Numbered from the stretch's first letter, positions 26,999-35,719 are shown. The stretch: 64,000 nt of DNA from an uncultured Prevotellaceae bacterium (GCA_902762325.1 CACWNV010000006.1:1-64000); one strand, 5' to 3'. Made by a program: numbers and translations. The notes: generated from the sequence alone by a model not told the origin.

Positions 26999-28339
26999 AT
27001 GAGCAATAAACTTTGGGCAAAAAACTTTGAGGTTAACAAGGAAATCGAGCGCTTCACAGTTGGTCGTGACCGCGAAATGGATCTTTATCTTGCCAAATAC
27101 GATGTGTTGGGGTCTATGGCTCACATCACCATGCTTGAAAGTATCGGACTATTGTCTGCCGATGAACTGGCTGTGTTACTTCCAGAGTTGAAGGCAATCT
27201 ACGAGCAAGCTGCAAGAGGGGAGTTCGTGATTGAGGATGGAGTAGAGGATGTCCATTCTCAGGTGGAGCTGATGCTGACACGTCGTCTCGGTGATGTCGG
27301 AAAGAAGATTCATTCTGGCCGCTCGCGCAATGATCAGGTACTTGTAGACCTTAAACTATTTACGCGCGCCGAACTTCGCAGTGTTGTCGATGCAGTAAAG
27401 GTCCTCTTTGATGAGCTGATTCAGAAGAGTAATGCTTTCAAAGACATCCTGATGCCTGGCTATACCCACCTACAGGTGGCAATGCCTTCTTCCTTCGGAC
27501 TTTGGTTTGGTGCCTATGCTGAGTCGTTGACTGATGATATGCTGTTCTTGCAGGCAGCCTACAAGATGACCAACCGTAATCCGTTAGGGTCGGCGGCAGG
27601 CTATGGTTCTTCGTTCCCGCTGAACCGCCAGATGACAACCAATCTGTTGGGCTTCGACTCAATGGACTATAATGTAGTCTATGCACAGATGGGACGTGGT
27701 AAGACGGAGCGCAATGTGGCTTTTGCTCTGGCTTCTGTGGCAGGAACACTGGCAAAGCTGGCTTTTGATGCCTGTCTGTTCAACTCGCAGAACTTCTCTT
27801 TTGTGCGGTTGCCAAAAGAATGTACCACAGGTTCCAGCATCATGCCTCATAAGAAGAATCCTGATGTGTTTGAGCTCATCCGTGCCAAGTCGAATAAGTT
27901 GCAGGCCTTACCGCAGCAGGTGATGCTGATTATGAACAATCTGCCTGTGGGCTATTTCCGTGACCTCCAGATCATCAAGGAAGTCTTCCTTCCAGCCTTC
28001 GAAGAATTGAAGGACTGTTTGCAGATGACGGCATACATTATTAATAAGATAGAGGTGAACGAGCACATCCTCGACAATCCGATTTACGATCCGATGTTCA
28101 GTGTAGAGGAAGTGAACCGCCTCGCTGCCAGTGGCGTGCCATTCCGTGATGCTTATAAGAAAGTAGGCATGGAGATAGAGGAGGGTAAGTTCAAGGCCGA
28201 CAAGAATATCCACCATACCCACGAAGGTTCTATGGGCAATCTCTGCAATGATTGTATCGAAGAACTGATGGGACAGACACTTGCCGGTTTCCATTTTGAG
28301 AAAGTGGAGGAGGCTGAACGTCAGTTGCTGACAGTCTGA
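26999..28339 (+). CDS. argH: Argininosuccinate lyase
   Basis: A 446-residue enzyme of the fumarase/aspartase superfamily catalysing the last step of arginine synthesis. The signature GSSIMPHKKNPDVFE near residue 279 contains the catalytic serine loop; GRSRNDQV near 110 and PGYTHLQVAMPSSFG near 150 are the other conserved regions. The length is normal for Bacteroidota members. The stop overlaps the next start by one base. Confidence 0.95.
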   Translation: MSNKLWAKNFEVNKEIERFTVGRDREMDLYLAKYDVLGSMAHITMLESIGLLSADELAVLLPELKAIYEQAARGEFVIEDGVEDVHSQVELMLTRRLGDVGKKIHSGRSRNDQVLVDLKLFTRAELRSVVDAVKVLFDELIQKSNAFKDILMPGYTHLQVAMPSSFGLWFGAYAESLTDDMLFLQAAYKMTNRNPLGSAAGYGSSFPLNRQMTTNLLGFDSMDYNVVYAQMGRGKTERNVAFALASVAGTLAKLAFDACLFNSQNFSFVRLPKECTTGSSIMPHKKNPDVFELIRAKSNKLQALPQQVMLIMNNLPVGYFRDLQIIKEVFLPAFEELKDCLQMTAYIINKIEVNEHILDNPIYDPMFSVEEVNRLAASGVPFRDAYKKVGMEIEEGKFKADKNIHHTHEGSMGNLCNDCIEELMGQTLAGFHFEKVEEAERQLLTV

Positions 28340-28923
28340 TGATGAGAAAGAGCATGAAGAAACGTGGCATGACACTCCTGTTGTTGTCGCTCCTGCTTGG
28401 CATAATGGCGTGCGGAGATGTTCAGAATGAATTCACCTCCAAACGATGTTTTGTGCTCTTCGACAACATGATTCATTCCAATGCGGTGCTGGCTGGTGCC
28501 ATGACACCCAATAGTGGTATCTATGTGCGGATAACATTGACATTCAAGGATGGTGCACGTTGTTTTCTTTTTGAGAATAATCAGAAACAGAGCAGTACGT
28601 CGAAACTGAATGCAAAGGACGAGAAACGACCGCAGGTTGTCGGGCAGAATGATTGCATCATTGTGGGATACAGCATGCTGGAGACACCCGCAGTCTTCTA
28701 TGCGTTCGATGCTGAATGTCCGAATTGCTACATGTCCGATCAGATGGACTTCCGCAGCTATCGGCTTCAGATGAGTTCATCCCATATAGCATCCTGCAAT
28801 GCGTGCAAGCGTAAGTATGATCTGGGCAATGGCGGGATGATCATTGAAGGGGCGAATGGCAAGAAACTCATTCGTTACAGAGCCGCTACGACAGGCCCGT
28901 ATGGAGTGTTATCCGTGAATTAA
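28339..28923 (+). CDS. Lipoprotein with Rieske-like fold carrying four cysteines
   Basis: A 194-residue predicted lipoprotein: lipobox LGIMAC with C25 as lipidation site. The C-terminal part has C127-P-N-C130 and C153-N-A-C156-K-R-K-Y-D followed by a G-rich turn and a closing GPYG. The spacing and surroundings look like the two boxes of a Rieske [2Fe-2S] domain, but the two histidine ligands are cysteines, so it could hold zinc or an all-cysteine cluster. The ATGA overlap with argH indicates translational coupling. Function is unknown. Confidence 0.7.
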   Translation: MMRKSMKKRGMTLLLLSLLLGIMACGDVQNEFTSKRCFVLFDNMIHSNAVLAGAMTPNSGIYVRITLTFKDGARCFLFENNQKQSSTSKLNAKDEKRPQVVGQNDCIIVGYSMLETPAVFYAFDAECPNCYMSDQMDFRSYRLQMSSSHIASCNACKRKYDLGNGGMIIEGANGKKLIRYRAATTGPYGVLSVN

Positions 28924-28954
28924 TGCCCACTTTGTATTAAAAATAGTAAATTCA

Positions 28955-28986
28955 TTTGGCAGTTACGATATTAAAAATTATCTTTG
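28955..28986 (+). promoter_or_regulatory. Bacteroidota consensus promoter for tRNA-Gly/tRNA-Leu
   Basis: TTTG at 28955-28958, 20 bases, TATCTTTG at 28979-28986: an exact match to TTTG-N19-21-TAnnTTTG. It drives the two tRNA genes and possibly the lipoprotein genes downstream. Confidence 0.85.
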
Positions 28987-29014
28987 CATCCGAATTCTGA
29001 AAGCGTCGGAATAG

Positions 29015-29087
29015 GCGGAAATAGCTCAGTTGGTAGAGCACAACCTTGCCAAGGTTGGGGTCGCGGGTCCGAGTCCCGTTTTCCGCT
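29015..29087 (+). tRNA. tRNA-Gly (GCC)
   Basis: A 73-base cloverleaf: acceptor GCGGAAA paired with TTTCCGC, D-arm with AGCTCAGTTGGTAGAGC, anticodon arm with GCC at the loop centre, T-arm CGGGTCCGAGTCCCG and discriminator T. No CCA is encoded. Confidence 0.95.
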
Positions 29088-29102
29088 CTTTTTCTTTTTG
29101 GA

Positions 29103-29188
29103 GCCGCAATGGTGGAATTGGTAGACACGAGGGACTTAAAATCCCTTGGCCAGTAATGGCTGTGCGGGTTCGAGTCCCGCTCGCGGCA
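29103..29188 (+). tRNA. tRNA-Leu (UAA)
   Basis: An 86-base class II tRNA with a long variable arm (GGCCAGTAATGGCT). The anticodon loop is CTTAAAA, anticodon UAA. The acceptor stem GCCGCAA against TCGCGGC has an A-C mismatch at the sixth pair. Discriminator A; CCA is not encoded. It lies 15 bases after tRNA-Gly. Confidence 0.95.
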
Positions 29189-29207
29189 CACCTAAACTTA
29201 TTTTTTT

Positions 29208-30884
29208 ATGCACAAAGGTTATATTCTTGCATTTTCAGCATCAGCAATTTTACTTCTTTCATCGTGTTCGTCAAAGTTGGGTGCCTTGTCATCCGATTTC
29301 TTCGTCGTTACTCCCGATCCACTTGTAACAGTGGGAGGACAAGTGCCTGCCAACATAAATGGCCGTTTCCCTGAGAAGTACATGAAGCGGAAGGCTGTGG
29401 TAACAGTGGTTCCCGAACTGCACTATGGAAATGGACAGATTGCCCGTGGTGAAGGTGCTACCTTCCAGGGTGAGAAGGTCCTGGGTAACAATCAGACTAT
29501 TTCTTATCGTCTGGGTGGTCGTTATACAATGAAGACATCTTTCGACTATGTGCCGGAGATGCATAAGAGTGAGATGTATCTTGCCTTCGATGCCAAGGTG
29601 GGGAAGAAGACAGTGAAGGTTCCTTCTGTTAAGGTTGCCAATGGTGTAATCGCCACTGCTGAGTTGTACAAGCAGGCAATGCGCAGTGCAGGAGCATGTA
29701 TCGCCCCCGACTCGTTCCAGCGCATTCAGAGCCAGAAGCAAGAGGCAAATGTGAAGTTCCTTGTCAATCAGGCTATACTTCGGCAGAGTGAGTTGAAGAA
29801 CAACTCTGTACAGGAGTTTGTCCGTATGCTCAAGGAAATCAATGCCGACCGCGAGCGTCTGAACATCAAGAACGTAGAAGTTGCTGCCTTTGCATCGCCT
29901 GAGGGAGGTTTCACCGTTAATGATAAGCTTGCCAGCAAGCGTCAGAATGTGTCGGAAGACTATGTGAAACAGCAGCTCAAGCAGAACAAGATGATGGCAG
30001 ATATCGATGCTCATTATACAGCTGAGGACTGGGAAGGCTTCAAGACACTTGTTGAGGCTTCTAACATTCAGGATAAGGATGTTATCCTGCGTGTGTTGTC
30101 AATGTATAAGGATCCCGAAGAGAGGGAGAAGCAGATCCGTAACATGAGTGAAGGCTTCCGCGAACTTGCCAATGTCGTGTTGCCCGAACTTCGCCGCGCC
30201 CGTATGACCATCAATTATGAGGTGGTTGGCCGTAGCGATGAGCAGATTAAAGAGCAGTATGCTGCCGATCCGTTGAAGTTGAGCGTAGAAGAGATTCTCT
30301 ATGCTGCAGCACTTGAGAGTGATCCTGCCAAGAAAGAGGAAATTTATCGCAAGACAGCTACAATCTATGGTAATGACTATCGTGCCATCAACAACCTCGC
30401 CGTGCTGGAGCTGGCTAAGGGTAATGTTACCCAGGCTCGTGAGTATCTGGAGCGTGCAAAGAGAGTCAACCGTCTGGCTCCAGAGGCATTTGCTAACGAT
30501 GCCTATATTGCTTTGAGCAATGGTAAGCTGGCAGAGGCAGAGAACAGTCTTTCGAAGGCTATTGGTGCTAACGGTTACAACCAGATGGTGGGCACACTGA
30601 ATATAGCAAAAGGAAACTATGTACAGGCTGAATCCGATTTGAAAGGTCTGAACAATAATACAGCAGCACTGGCACAATTGCTGAATCTGAACTACGATGG
30701 TGCTTTAAAGACATTGGATAACATCCAGAATCCTGATGCCATCAGCATGTATCTGCATGCCATTGTTGCTGCCCGTAACGGCAATAAGTTTGCTACTTCT
30801 TCTTATCTTCAGGAAGCTATCAAGAAGGATCCTTCTCTGAAGAGCTATTCAGACGATGATCTTGAGTTGTCAATCTTGAAATAA
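29208..30884 (+). CDS. TPR-containing lipoprotein with OmpA-like segment
   Basis: A 558-residue envelope protein. The N-terminus is a lipoprotein signal ending LLLSSC (C20). Residues about 30-170 are beta-rich. Residues about 200-260 resemble the OmpA peptidoglycan-binding fold (VEVAAFASPEGG ... LASKRQNVSEDYVK). From about 360 to 550 there are TPR-like helical repeats (NLAVLELAKGNVTQAREYLERA and similar). Proteins of this layout are common in Bacteroidales outer membranes, but the function is undefined. It starts 20 bases after tRNA-Leu and is followed by another lipoprotein gene 8 bases on. Confidence 0.78.
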   Translation: MHKGYILAFSASAILLLSSCSSKLGALSSDFFVVTPDPLVTVGGQVPANINGRFPEKYMKRKAVVTVVPELHYGNGQIARGEGATFQGEKVLGNNQTISYRLGGRYTMKTSFDYVPEMHKSEMYLAFDAKVGKKTVKVPSVKVANGVIATAELYKQAMRSAGACIAPDSFQRIQSQKQEANVKFLVNQAILRQSELKNNSVQEFVRMLKEINADRERLNIKNVEVAAFASPEGGFTVNDKLASKRQNVSEDYVKQQLKQNKMMADIDAHYTAEDWEGFKTLVEASNIQDKDVILRVLSMYKDPEEREKQIRNMSEGFRELANVVLPELRRARMTINYEVVGRSDEQIKEQYAADPLKLSVEEILYAAALESDPAKKEEIYRKTATIYGNDYRAINNLAVLELAKGNVTQAREYLERAKRVNRLAPEAFANDAYIALSNGKLAEAENSLSKAIGANGYNQMVGTLNIAKGNYVQAESDLKGLNNNTAALAQLLNLNYDGALKTLDNIQNPDAISMYLHAIVAARNGNKFATSSYLQEAIKKDPSLKSYSDDDLELSILK

Positions 30885-30892
30885 TTATCAAG

Positions 30893-31927
30893 GTGAGAAA
30901 TAATCAACGAGTCAGCGCGCTCTGCATTCAGCTGAGCGCGCTAATTTTTTTTCTGACGGTTCCGTTCTTCTTTACTGCCTGTGGAACGGACAGCAATCAT
31001 TTTAAAATTGACGGGCGCTTTATTCATCTCAATCAAGGAGAGTTCTATGTGTACAGCCCTGATGGAGGACTTGACGGACTTGATACAATCAAGGTGAACG
31101 GCGGTCGCTTTGCCTTTGAGATGCCTTGTAACCGTGAATGTATCCTTATGCTTGTGTTTCCCAACTTCTCTGAGCAGCCGATTTTCGCCGCACCTGGTGA
31201 GACGGCTGACCTGAAAGGCGACGCTTCCCACTTGAAAGAGATGGAAGTGACAGGGACAAAGGCTAACAAGATGATGACAATGTTCAGGAAACAGATTGTC
31301 AGTGCTTCTCCCCCTGATATCGTGAAGTATGCAGACCAGTTTATTCAGGACAACCCTGACTCTCCTGTCGGTGCTTATCTGGTCAGTAAGTATTTCATGC
31401 AGGGAAGTCCAAACTTCAAACGTGCGGTGGAACTGATTGACATCATGCAGGAGAAGCAGAAGGAAAATGGTTACCTCATTCGCCTGAGAAAGATGGCTGA
31501 AAATCAGACAAAGGGTTCGATAGGGAGTAAGATGCCAGTCTTCAGTGGTGTGACTGTCTATGGTGAGAAGGTGACACAGCAGGACCTGACAGGTTCAAAG
31601 TTGGCTGTACTCTCAGTATGGTCGTCATGGAACTTTGAGAGTATGACCATGCAGAAAGAACTGAAAAAGCTGCAGCGAAAAGCGGGTGGACAGTTGAAGT
31701 TGGTCAGTGTTTGTGTTGATGCCTTTAAGAAAGAATGTATCAACAGAATAGAGCAGGATACGATTAAGTGGCCGACCATCTGCGATGAGAAGATGTTTGA
31801 GGGTGATGTCATTAGCCAGACAGGTCTCTCGGCTGTTCCCGACAACATTGTCATACAGAATGGTAAGATTATTGCAAGAGGCCTGAATGTTCAAGAACTG
31901 CGTGAAAAGATAGAGAGTCATCTTTGA
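30893..31927 (+). CDS. DUF4369/thioredoxin-fold lipoprotein lacking CxxC
   Basis: A 344-residue protein starting with GTG. The signal sequence ends in FFFTAC, a plausible lipobox. Residues about 35-130 fit the DUF4369 beta domain seen in Bacteroidota TlpA/ResA-like proteins, and residues about 205-340 fit a thioredoxin fold. The position of the redox CxxC is occupied by WSSWNFES, so it cannot act as a dithiol oxidoreductase; it may be a binding protein. It is coupled to the preceding lipoprotein and closed by a terminator. Confidence 0.78.
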   Translation: MRNNQRVSALCIQLSALIFFLTVPFFFTACGTDSNHFKIDGRFIHLNQGEFYVYSPDGGLDGLDTIKVNGGRFAFEMPCNRECILMLVFPNFSEQPIFAAPGETADLKGDASHLKEMEVTGTKANKMMTMFRKQIVSASPPDIVKYADQFIQDNPDSPVGAYLVSKYFMQGSPNFKRAVELIDIMQEKQKENGYLIRLRKMAENQTKGSIGSKMPVFSGVTVYGEKVTQQDLTGSKLAVLSVWSSWNFESMTMQKELKKLQRKAGGQLKLVSVCVDAFKKECINRIEQDTIKWPTICDEKMFEGDVISQTGLSAVPDNIVIQNGKIIARGLNVQELREKIESHL

Positions 31928-31937
31928 CAACATAAGA

Positions 31938-31962
31938 GGAGACGTTACAGTCTCCTTTTTTT
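31938..31962 (+). terminator. Rho-independent terminator of the lipoprotein pair
   Basis: Stem GGAGAC / GTCTCC with loop GTTACA, followed by seven T residues. Confidence 0.88.
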
Positions 31963-32006
31963 GTAAATAAGCCTCCTTAAATCTTCTTTATCTCAGACTT
32001 TTTCCG

Positions 32007-32014
32007 TATATTTG
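32007..32014 (+). promoter_or_regulatory. -7 element of comM
   Basis: TATATTTG, 51 bases before the comM ATG. Confidence 0.6.
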
Positions 32015-32065
32015 CAACATCTCTCAGCTTTGAGGGGGGATTATCTTTGTTAACGGATTAATATT

Positions 32066-33613
32066 ATGTTCATAAAAACATACTGTGCTGCTGTAAACGG
32101 ATTGGACGTTACAACCGTGACGATAGAAGTAAGCATGAATATCGGGGTGATGTATCGCTTCACGGGACTGGGAGATACGGCTGTCCGTGAAGGGCGTGAC
32201 CGTATTGCTGCCGCTCTGCAGCAGAATGGCTATAAGTTCCCTCATGGGGATATTACGGTGAATATGGCGCCTGCCGACCTGAGGAAAGAAGGCAGCTCGT
32301 TCGACCTTCCGCTTGCTATCGCCCTGCTGGCAGTCAGTGGTAGCATGGAGTGTGAAGACCTGGAACGCTACATGATGGTGGGAGAACTGAGCCTTGACGG
32401 TCATCTCCAGCCAATAAAGGGAGCACTGCCCATCGCTATCCGTGCCCGTGCAGAGAAGTTCAAGGGGCTGATAGTTCCCATTCAGAATGTGCGTGAGGCG
32501 GCTGTGGTGAACAATCTGGAAGTCTATGGGATGGAGACGCTGATGGATGTTATCGGCTTTCTGTCGGGTCAGCGGCAGTTTGAACCCGTCCACATTGATA
32601 CGCGCAAAGAGTTCTATGAACACCAGTGCCAGTTTGATGCCGACTTTTCAGATGTCCGAGGGCAGGAGAGTGCCAAACGGGCAATGGAAGTGGCTGCCGC
32701 TGGAGGACACAATCTTATCATGATTGGCCCGCCTGGATCGGGCAAGTCGATGATGGCAAAGCGGCTTCCTTCGATTCTTCCGCCCTTGTCGTTGGCTGAG
32801 AGTCTGGAGACGACGCAGATCCATTCCATTGCCGGAAAGCTGGGAAGGAATGCCACGCTGATTTCGCAACGCCCGTTCCGTGCACCTCACCATACCATCT
32901 CTGAAGTCGCTCTTGTCGGGGGAGGAGCAACGCCCCAGCCGGGTGAAATATCCTTGGCTCATAATGGGGTACTCTTCTGTGACGAACTTACGGAGTTCAA
33001 CAAGCAGACACTTGAGGTGTTACGTCAACCGTTGGAAGACCGGCGGATTACCATTAGCAGGGCAAAGTACACGGTTGACCTTCCATGTTCCTTCATGTTT
33101 GTAGCCTCCTGTAACCCCTGTCCCTGCGGATATTATGGAGATCCAACCCATCAGTGCTGTTGTACGCCAGGCCAGATTCAGCGGTACTTGGGGAAGATTT
33201 CAGGTCCGCTGCTCGACCGTATCGACATCCATTGCGAAATCCAGGCCGTTCCCTTTGCCGACCTATCCAAGATGGCACCTGGAGAGCCGTCGTCGGCTAT
33301 CCGTGAACGGGTCATCAAAGCGAGACAAATCCAGGAGGTTCGTTTCAAAGGTTTCAAGGGCATCCACTGTAATGCCCAGATGACCGAACGCATGCTTCAC
33401 CAGTTTGCCGAACCCGATGCTGCCTCTATGGACATGCTCCGCAAGGCTATGGAAAGATTGAAGTTGTCAGCCCGCGCCTACAGCCGCATCTTGAAAGTGG
33501 CAAGAACCATTGCCGACCTTGCTGGCTCTGAAAAGGTGGAGTCCATGCATATCGCCGAGGCTATCGGCTATAGGAACCTTGACAGAGGCGACTGGGCAGA
33601 GAGAGGTGTGTAA
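32066..33613 (+). CDS. comM: ComM/YifB family AAA+ ATPase (Mg-chelatase-like)
   Basis: A 515-residue hexameric helicase family member; ComM promotes branch migration during natural transformation in other bacteria. It has an N-terminal Lon-substrate-like domain (NGLDVTTVTIEV, MAPADLRKEGSSFDLPLA), Walker A GPPGSGKSMM near residue 222, Walker B VLFCDELTEF near 304, the sensor region SCNPCPCGYYGDP near 348 with a CPCG zinc-like cluster, and the C-terminal Mg_chelatase_C domain ending GYRNLDRGDWAERGV. The gene is intact. Its 3' end borders an accessory stretch that contains a second, deleted copy of its own tail at about 35307-35436. Confidence 0.93.
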   Translation: MFIKTYCAAVNGLDVTTVTIEVSMNIGVMYRFTGLGDTAVREGRDRIAAALQQNGYKFPHGDITVNMAPADLRKEGSSFDLPLAIALLAVSGSMECEDLERYMMVGELSLDGHLQPIKGALPIAIRARAEKFKGLIVPIQNVREAAVVNNLEVYGMETLMDVIGFLSGQRQFEPVHIDTRKEFYEHQCQFDADFSDVRGQESAKRAMEVAAAGGHNLIMIGPPGSGKSMMAKRLPSILPPLSLAESLETTQIHSIAGKLGRNATLISQRPFRAPHHTISEVALVGGGATPQPGEISLAHNGVLFCDELTEFNKQTLEVLRQPLEDRRITISRAKYTVDLPCSFMFVASCNPCPCGYYGDPTHQCCCTPGQIQRYLGKISGPLLDRIDIHCEIQAVPFADLSKMAPGEPSSAIRERVIKARQIQEVRFKGFKGIHCNAQMTERMLHQFAEPDAASMDMLRKAMERLKLSARAYSRILKVARTIADLAGSEKVESMHIAEAIGYRNLDRGDWAERGV

Positions 33614-33619
33614 TTTTAA

Positions 33620-34234
33620 ATGAGAAATATGTTTATACTTAAGAAACGTATATTAGAGAGCGAATCAGGATTGTTCTATCTTGATAAAGAAGGAATGCTT
33701 ACAGATTTTAAGCCTTCTGAGACGAATCCAATCATAAAAGAAAAAATAGAAGAACCTTTTGCATATAATGGCTATATAACAAAAGAGTCTATCAGTCATC
33801 TGATAATACCTAAAGGTGTAAGAGGCTTTGCGGATGATTTCTTTAGGGGCATTACTGTAACCTGTCGATTTGAACTGCCAGAAGGATTACTATTTATAGG
33901 AAATAGTTTCCACGATAATTCTTCTCATGGTTGTGTTTTTTCTCATTGCACCTTACCAGATGTTCGACTACCTGATTCTTTAAAAGAACTTGGCTTGTTT
34001 GCTTTTGGTTGTTCGGTTATCAATTATTTGCAAATTCCCTCAACAATCTGTTCTCCGTATGGTAGACAGTTTAAGGATTCTCACATCAAAACCCTGTGTC
34101 TTCCTAAAAGATGGAGGGATAATTTCTACTTAGATGATCATTCCCTTATAAAAAAATCCTTGTCCGATGGTTGGCAAAAGTTTTGGGGGTATCTCGTTTT
34201 TGATGCGGAAATCGATCATTTAGTTTTTGAATAG
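33620..34234 (+). CDS. BspA-type leucine-rich repeat protein fragment or small member
   Basis: A 204-residue protein of clearly lower GC content than comM. Segments such as ISHLIIPKGVRGFADDFFRG and LPDSLKELGLFAFGCSVINY followed by LQIPSTI fit the BspA/LRR_5 repeat pattern of proteins common in Prevotella and other mucosal Bacteroidota. No signal peptide or membrane segment is visible, so it is probably cytoplasmic or a cut-down derivative. It starts 6 bases after comM and looks acquired. Confidence 0.65.
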   Translation: MRNMFILKKRILESESGLFYLDKEGMLTDFKPSETNPIIKEKIEEPFAYNGYITKESISHLIIPKGVRGFADDFFRGITVTCRFELPEGLLFIGNSFHDNSSHGCVFSHCTLPDVRLPDSLKELGLFAFGCSVINYLQIPSTICSPYGRQFKDSHIKTLCLPKRWRDNFYLDDHSLIKKSLSDGWQKFWGYLVFDAEIDHLVFE

Positions 34235-34321
34235 TATTATTATCTACAAATTGGCATCATAAATAAAGGAACATAGGAAATGGTACTTGACTCATGCACC
34301 AATGGCAATGAACTCATACAA

Positions 34322-34329
34322 TATATTTG
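34322..34329 (+). promoter_or_regulatory. -7 element of the BRO-N gene
   Basis: TATATTTG, 26 bases before the ATG at 34356. Confidence 0.55.
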
Positions 34330-34355
34330 TAAATTGGAGGTTAATATAATAAGGT

Positions 34356-35216
34356 ATGGCAAAGTACAATCAGATAAAGCTTTATGAAGAAAAGAAGGTT
34401 CGCGCCGTGTATGACGACGCGGAAGAGAAGTGGTATTTCTCTGTGATTGATGTTGTGGCTGTACTAACAGATAGCCCCAACCCGAGGAACTACTGGAAAG
34501 TACTGAAGCACAGGCTGAAGAATGAAGGGAATGAAACGGTTACAAATTGTAACCAGTTGAAATTGCAAGCCGAAGACGGCAAGATGCGCAAGACAGATGT
34601 GGCTGATACAGAGCAGCTTTTCCGACTCATTCAGTCTATTCCATCTCCCAAAGCAGAGCCGTTCAAACAATGGATGGCCCAAGTGGCTGCACAGCGACTC
34701 GACCAAATGCAAGATCCTGAATTAGGTATTCAACAGGCGCTTGCTGACTACAAGCGTTTGGGCTACTCGGATAACTGGATTAATCAACGTCTGAAGTCCA
34801 TAGAGATTCGCAAGGATCTGACTGATGAGTGGAAACGTCGTGGGTTGGAAGAAGGTGTACAGTTTGCAACACTCACCGACATTATCTATCATACATGGGC
34901 TGGCATGACTGCAAGTGAGTACAAAAAGTTTAAGGGGCTGAAGAAAGAGAACCTGCGCGACAACATGACCAATCGCGAACTGGTGATGAATATGCTGGCA
35001 GAGCTTTCCACTAAGGAAATCTCCGAGAGTCAGGATCCAGAAACATTTGGCGACCATATCGACGTAGCCCGTCAAGGTGGTGAGATTGCCCGCAATGCCT
35101 GTATGGAACTTGAAGCCAAGACAGGTAAACCTGTAGTTTCGCCATTTAATGCCAAAGACGGTCTGTTACTGAATAAAAAGGAAGACGGGAATAAAGAAGA
35201 AAAAGGCGAGCAATAA
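34356..35216 (+). CDS. BRO-N domain protein (phage antirepressor-like)
   Basis: A 286-residue cytoplasmic protein. Residues about 1-110 match the BRO-N DNA-binding domain of baculovirus/phage antirepressors (KVRAVYDDAEEKWYFSVIDV then PRNYWKVLKHRL). The C-terminal half is helical with YKRLGYSDNWINQRLKSIEI and a lysine/glutamate-rich tail. Such genes travel on mobile elements and are often found alone in Bacteroidota genomes. No other phage genes are visible. It lies between comM and the comM remnant. Confidence 0.8.
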   Translation: MAKYNQIKLYEEKKVRAVYDDAEEKWYFSVIDVVAVLTDSPNPRNYWKVLKHRLKNEGNETVTNCNQLKLQAEDGKMRKTDVADTEQLFRLIQSIPSPKAEPFKQWMAQVAAQRLDQMQDPELGIQQALADYKRLGYSDNWINQRLKSIEIRKDLTDEWKRRGLEEGVQFATLTDIIYHTWAGMTASEYKKFKGLKKENLRDNMTNRELVMNMLAELSTKEISESQDPETFGDHIDVARQGGEIARNACMELEAKTGKPVVSPFNAKDGLLLNKKEDGNKEEKGEQ

Positions 35217-35306
35217 CTACGACTTCAATATGTACAGTCGCTGCAATGGTAATAATTCTCCTTCTTACAGAGTCAAACTTTCGAAAGATACGGGATTATA
35301 TAATCT

Positions 35307-35436
35307 TCGACCGTATCAACATCCATTGCAAAATTCAGGTCGTTCCCTTTGCCGACCTGCCAAAGATGGCACCAGGCGAACCTTCGTCGGCTATCGCAAT
35401 CTCGACCGCGGCGACTGGGCAGAGAGAGTCTTATAA
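35307..35436 (+). pseudogene. Deleted second copy of the comM 3' end
   Basis: 35307-35394 matches comM 33215-33300 (about 85-90% by eye; one frame reads FDRINIHCKIQVVPFADLPK against comM LDRIDIHCEIQAVPFADLSK). At the shared octamer TCGGCTAT it jumps to sequence matching comM 33572-33613 (another frame reads GYRNLDRGDWAERVL against GYRNLDRGDWAERGV). The two octamers in comM (33293-33300 and 33564-33571) are 271 bases apart, so recombination between them explains both the deletion and the frameshift. It has no start and is not functional. Confidence 0.88.
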
Positions 35437-35474
35437 TTATTTGCGAAAACTTGCCGATATAGGCAAATAATGCA

Positions 35475-35543
35475 ATCTTTGCAGTGACTACGAAAAAAGT
35501 CGTTACGAAAAAAATCGTAATAAGGGAAATCCTTTTAGATTCG
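35475..35543 (+). pseudogene. Relic similar to the promoter/5' region of the downstream regulator gene
   Basis: Aligns with 36741-36808 around the sensor/AraC regulator start: ATCTTTGCAGTGA-y-TACG, then ACGAAAA, TCG and a final CCTTTTA block recur in order. The ATG is replaced by AAG and the -7 TA by CA, so it is inactive. It is either a decayed duplicate or DNA from a paralogous locus. Confidence 0.5.
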
Positions 35544-35719
35544 GCATAATAGGAGAGGAATAGTACTTTACTAACAAAGTGAATGACGTCGCAGGCATCT
35601 GCTTGTAAATTGAGTGTACTAACCATTTAATGCGTACCTCTGTGCAAGAGACCACAAAATAAGAGTCTTTTGGATTACTTCAGAATCAAGTATCAGTAAT
35701 GAAGAATGGCTTCATTTCA

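Noticed and set aside
35230..35470. Two short open frames after the BRO-N gene as genuine small genes
   Set aside because: They are two frames of the same deleted comM tail, each ending or starting at the deletion junction.
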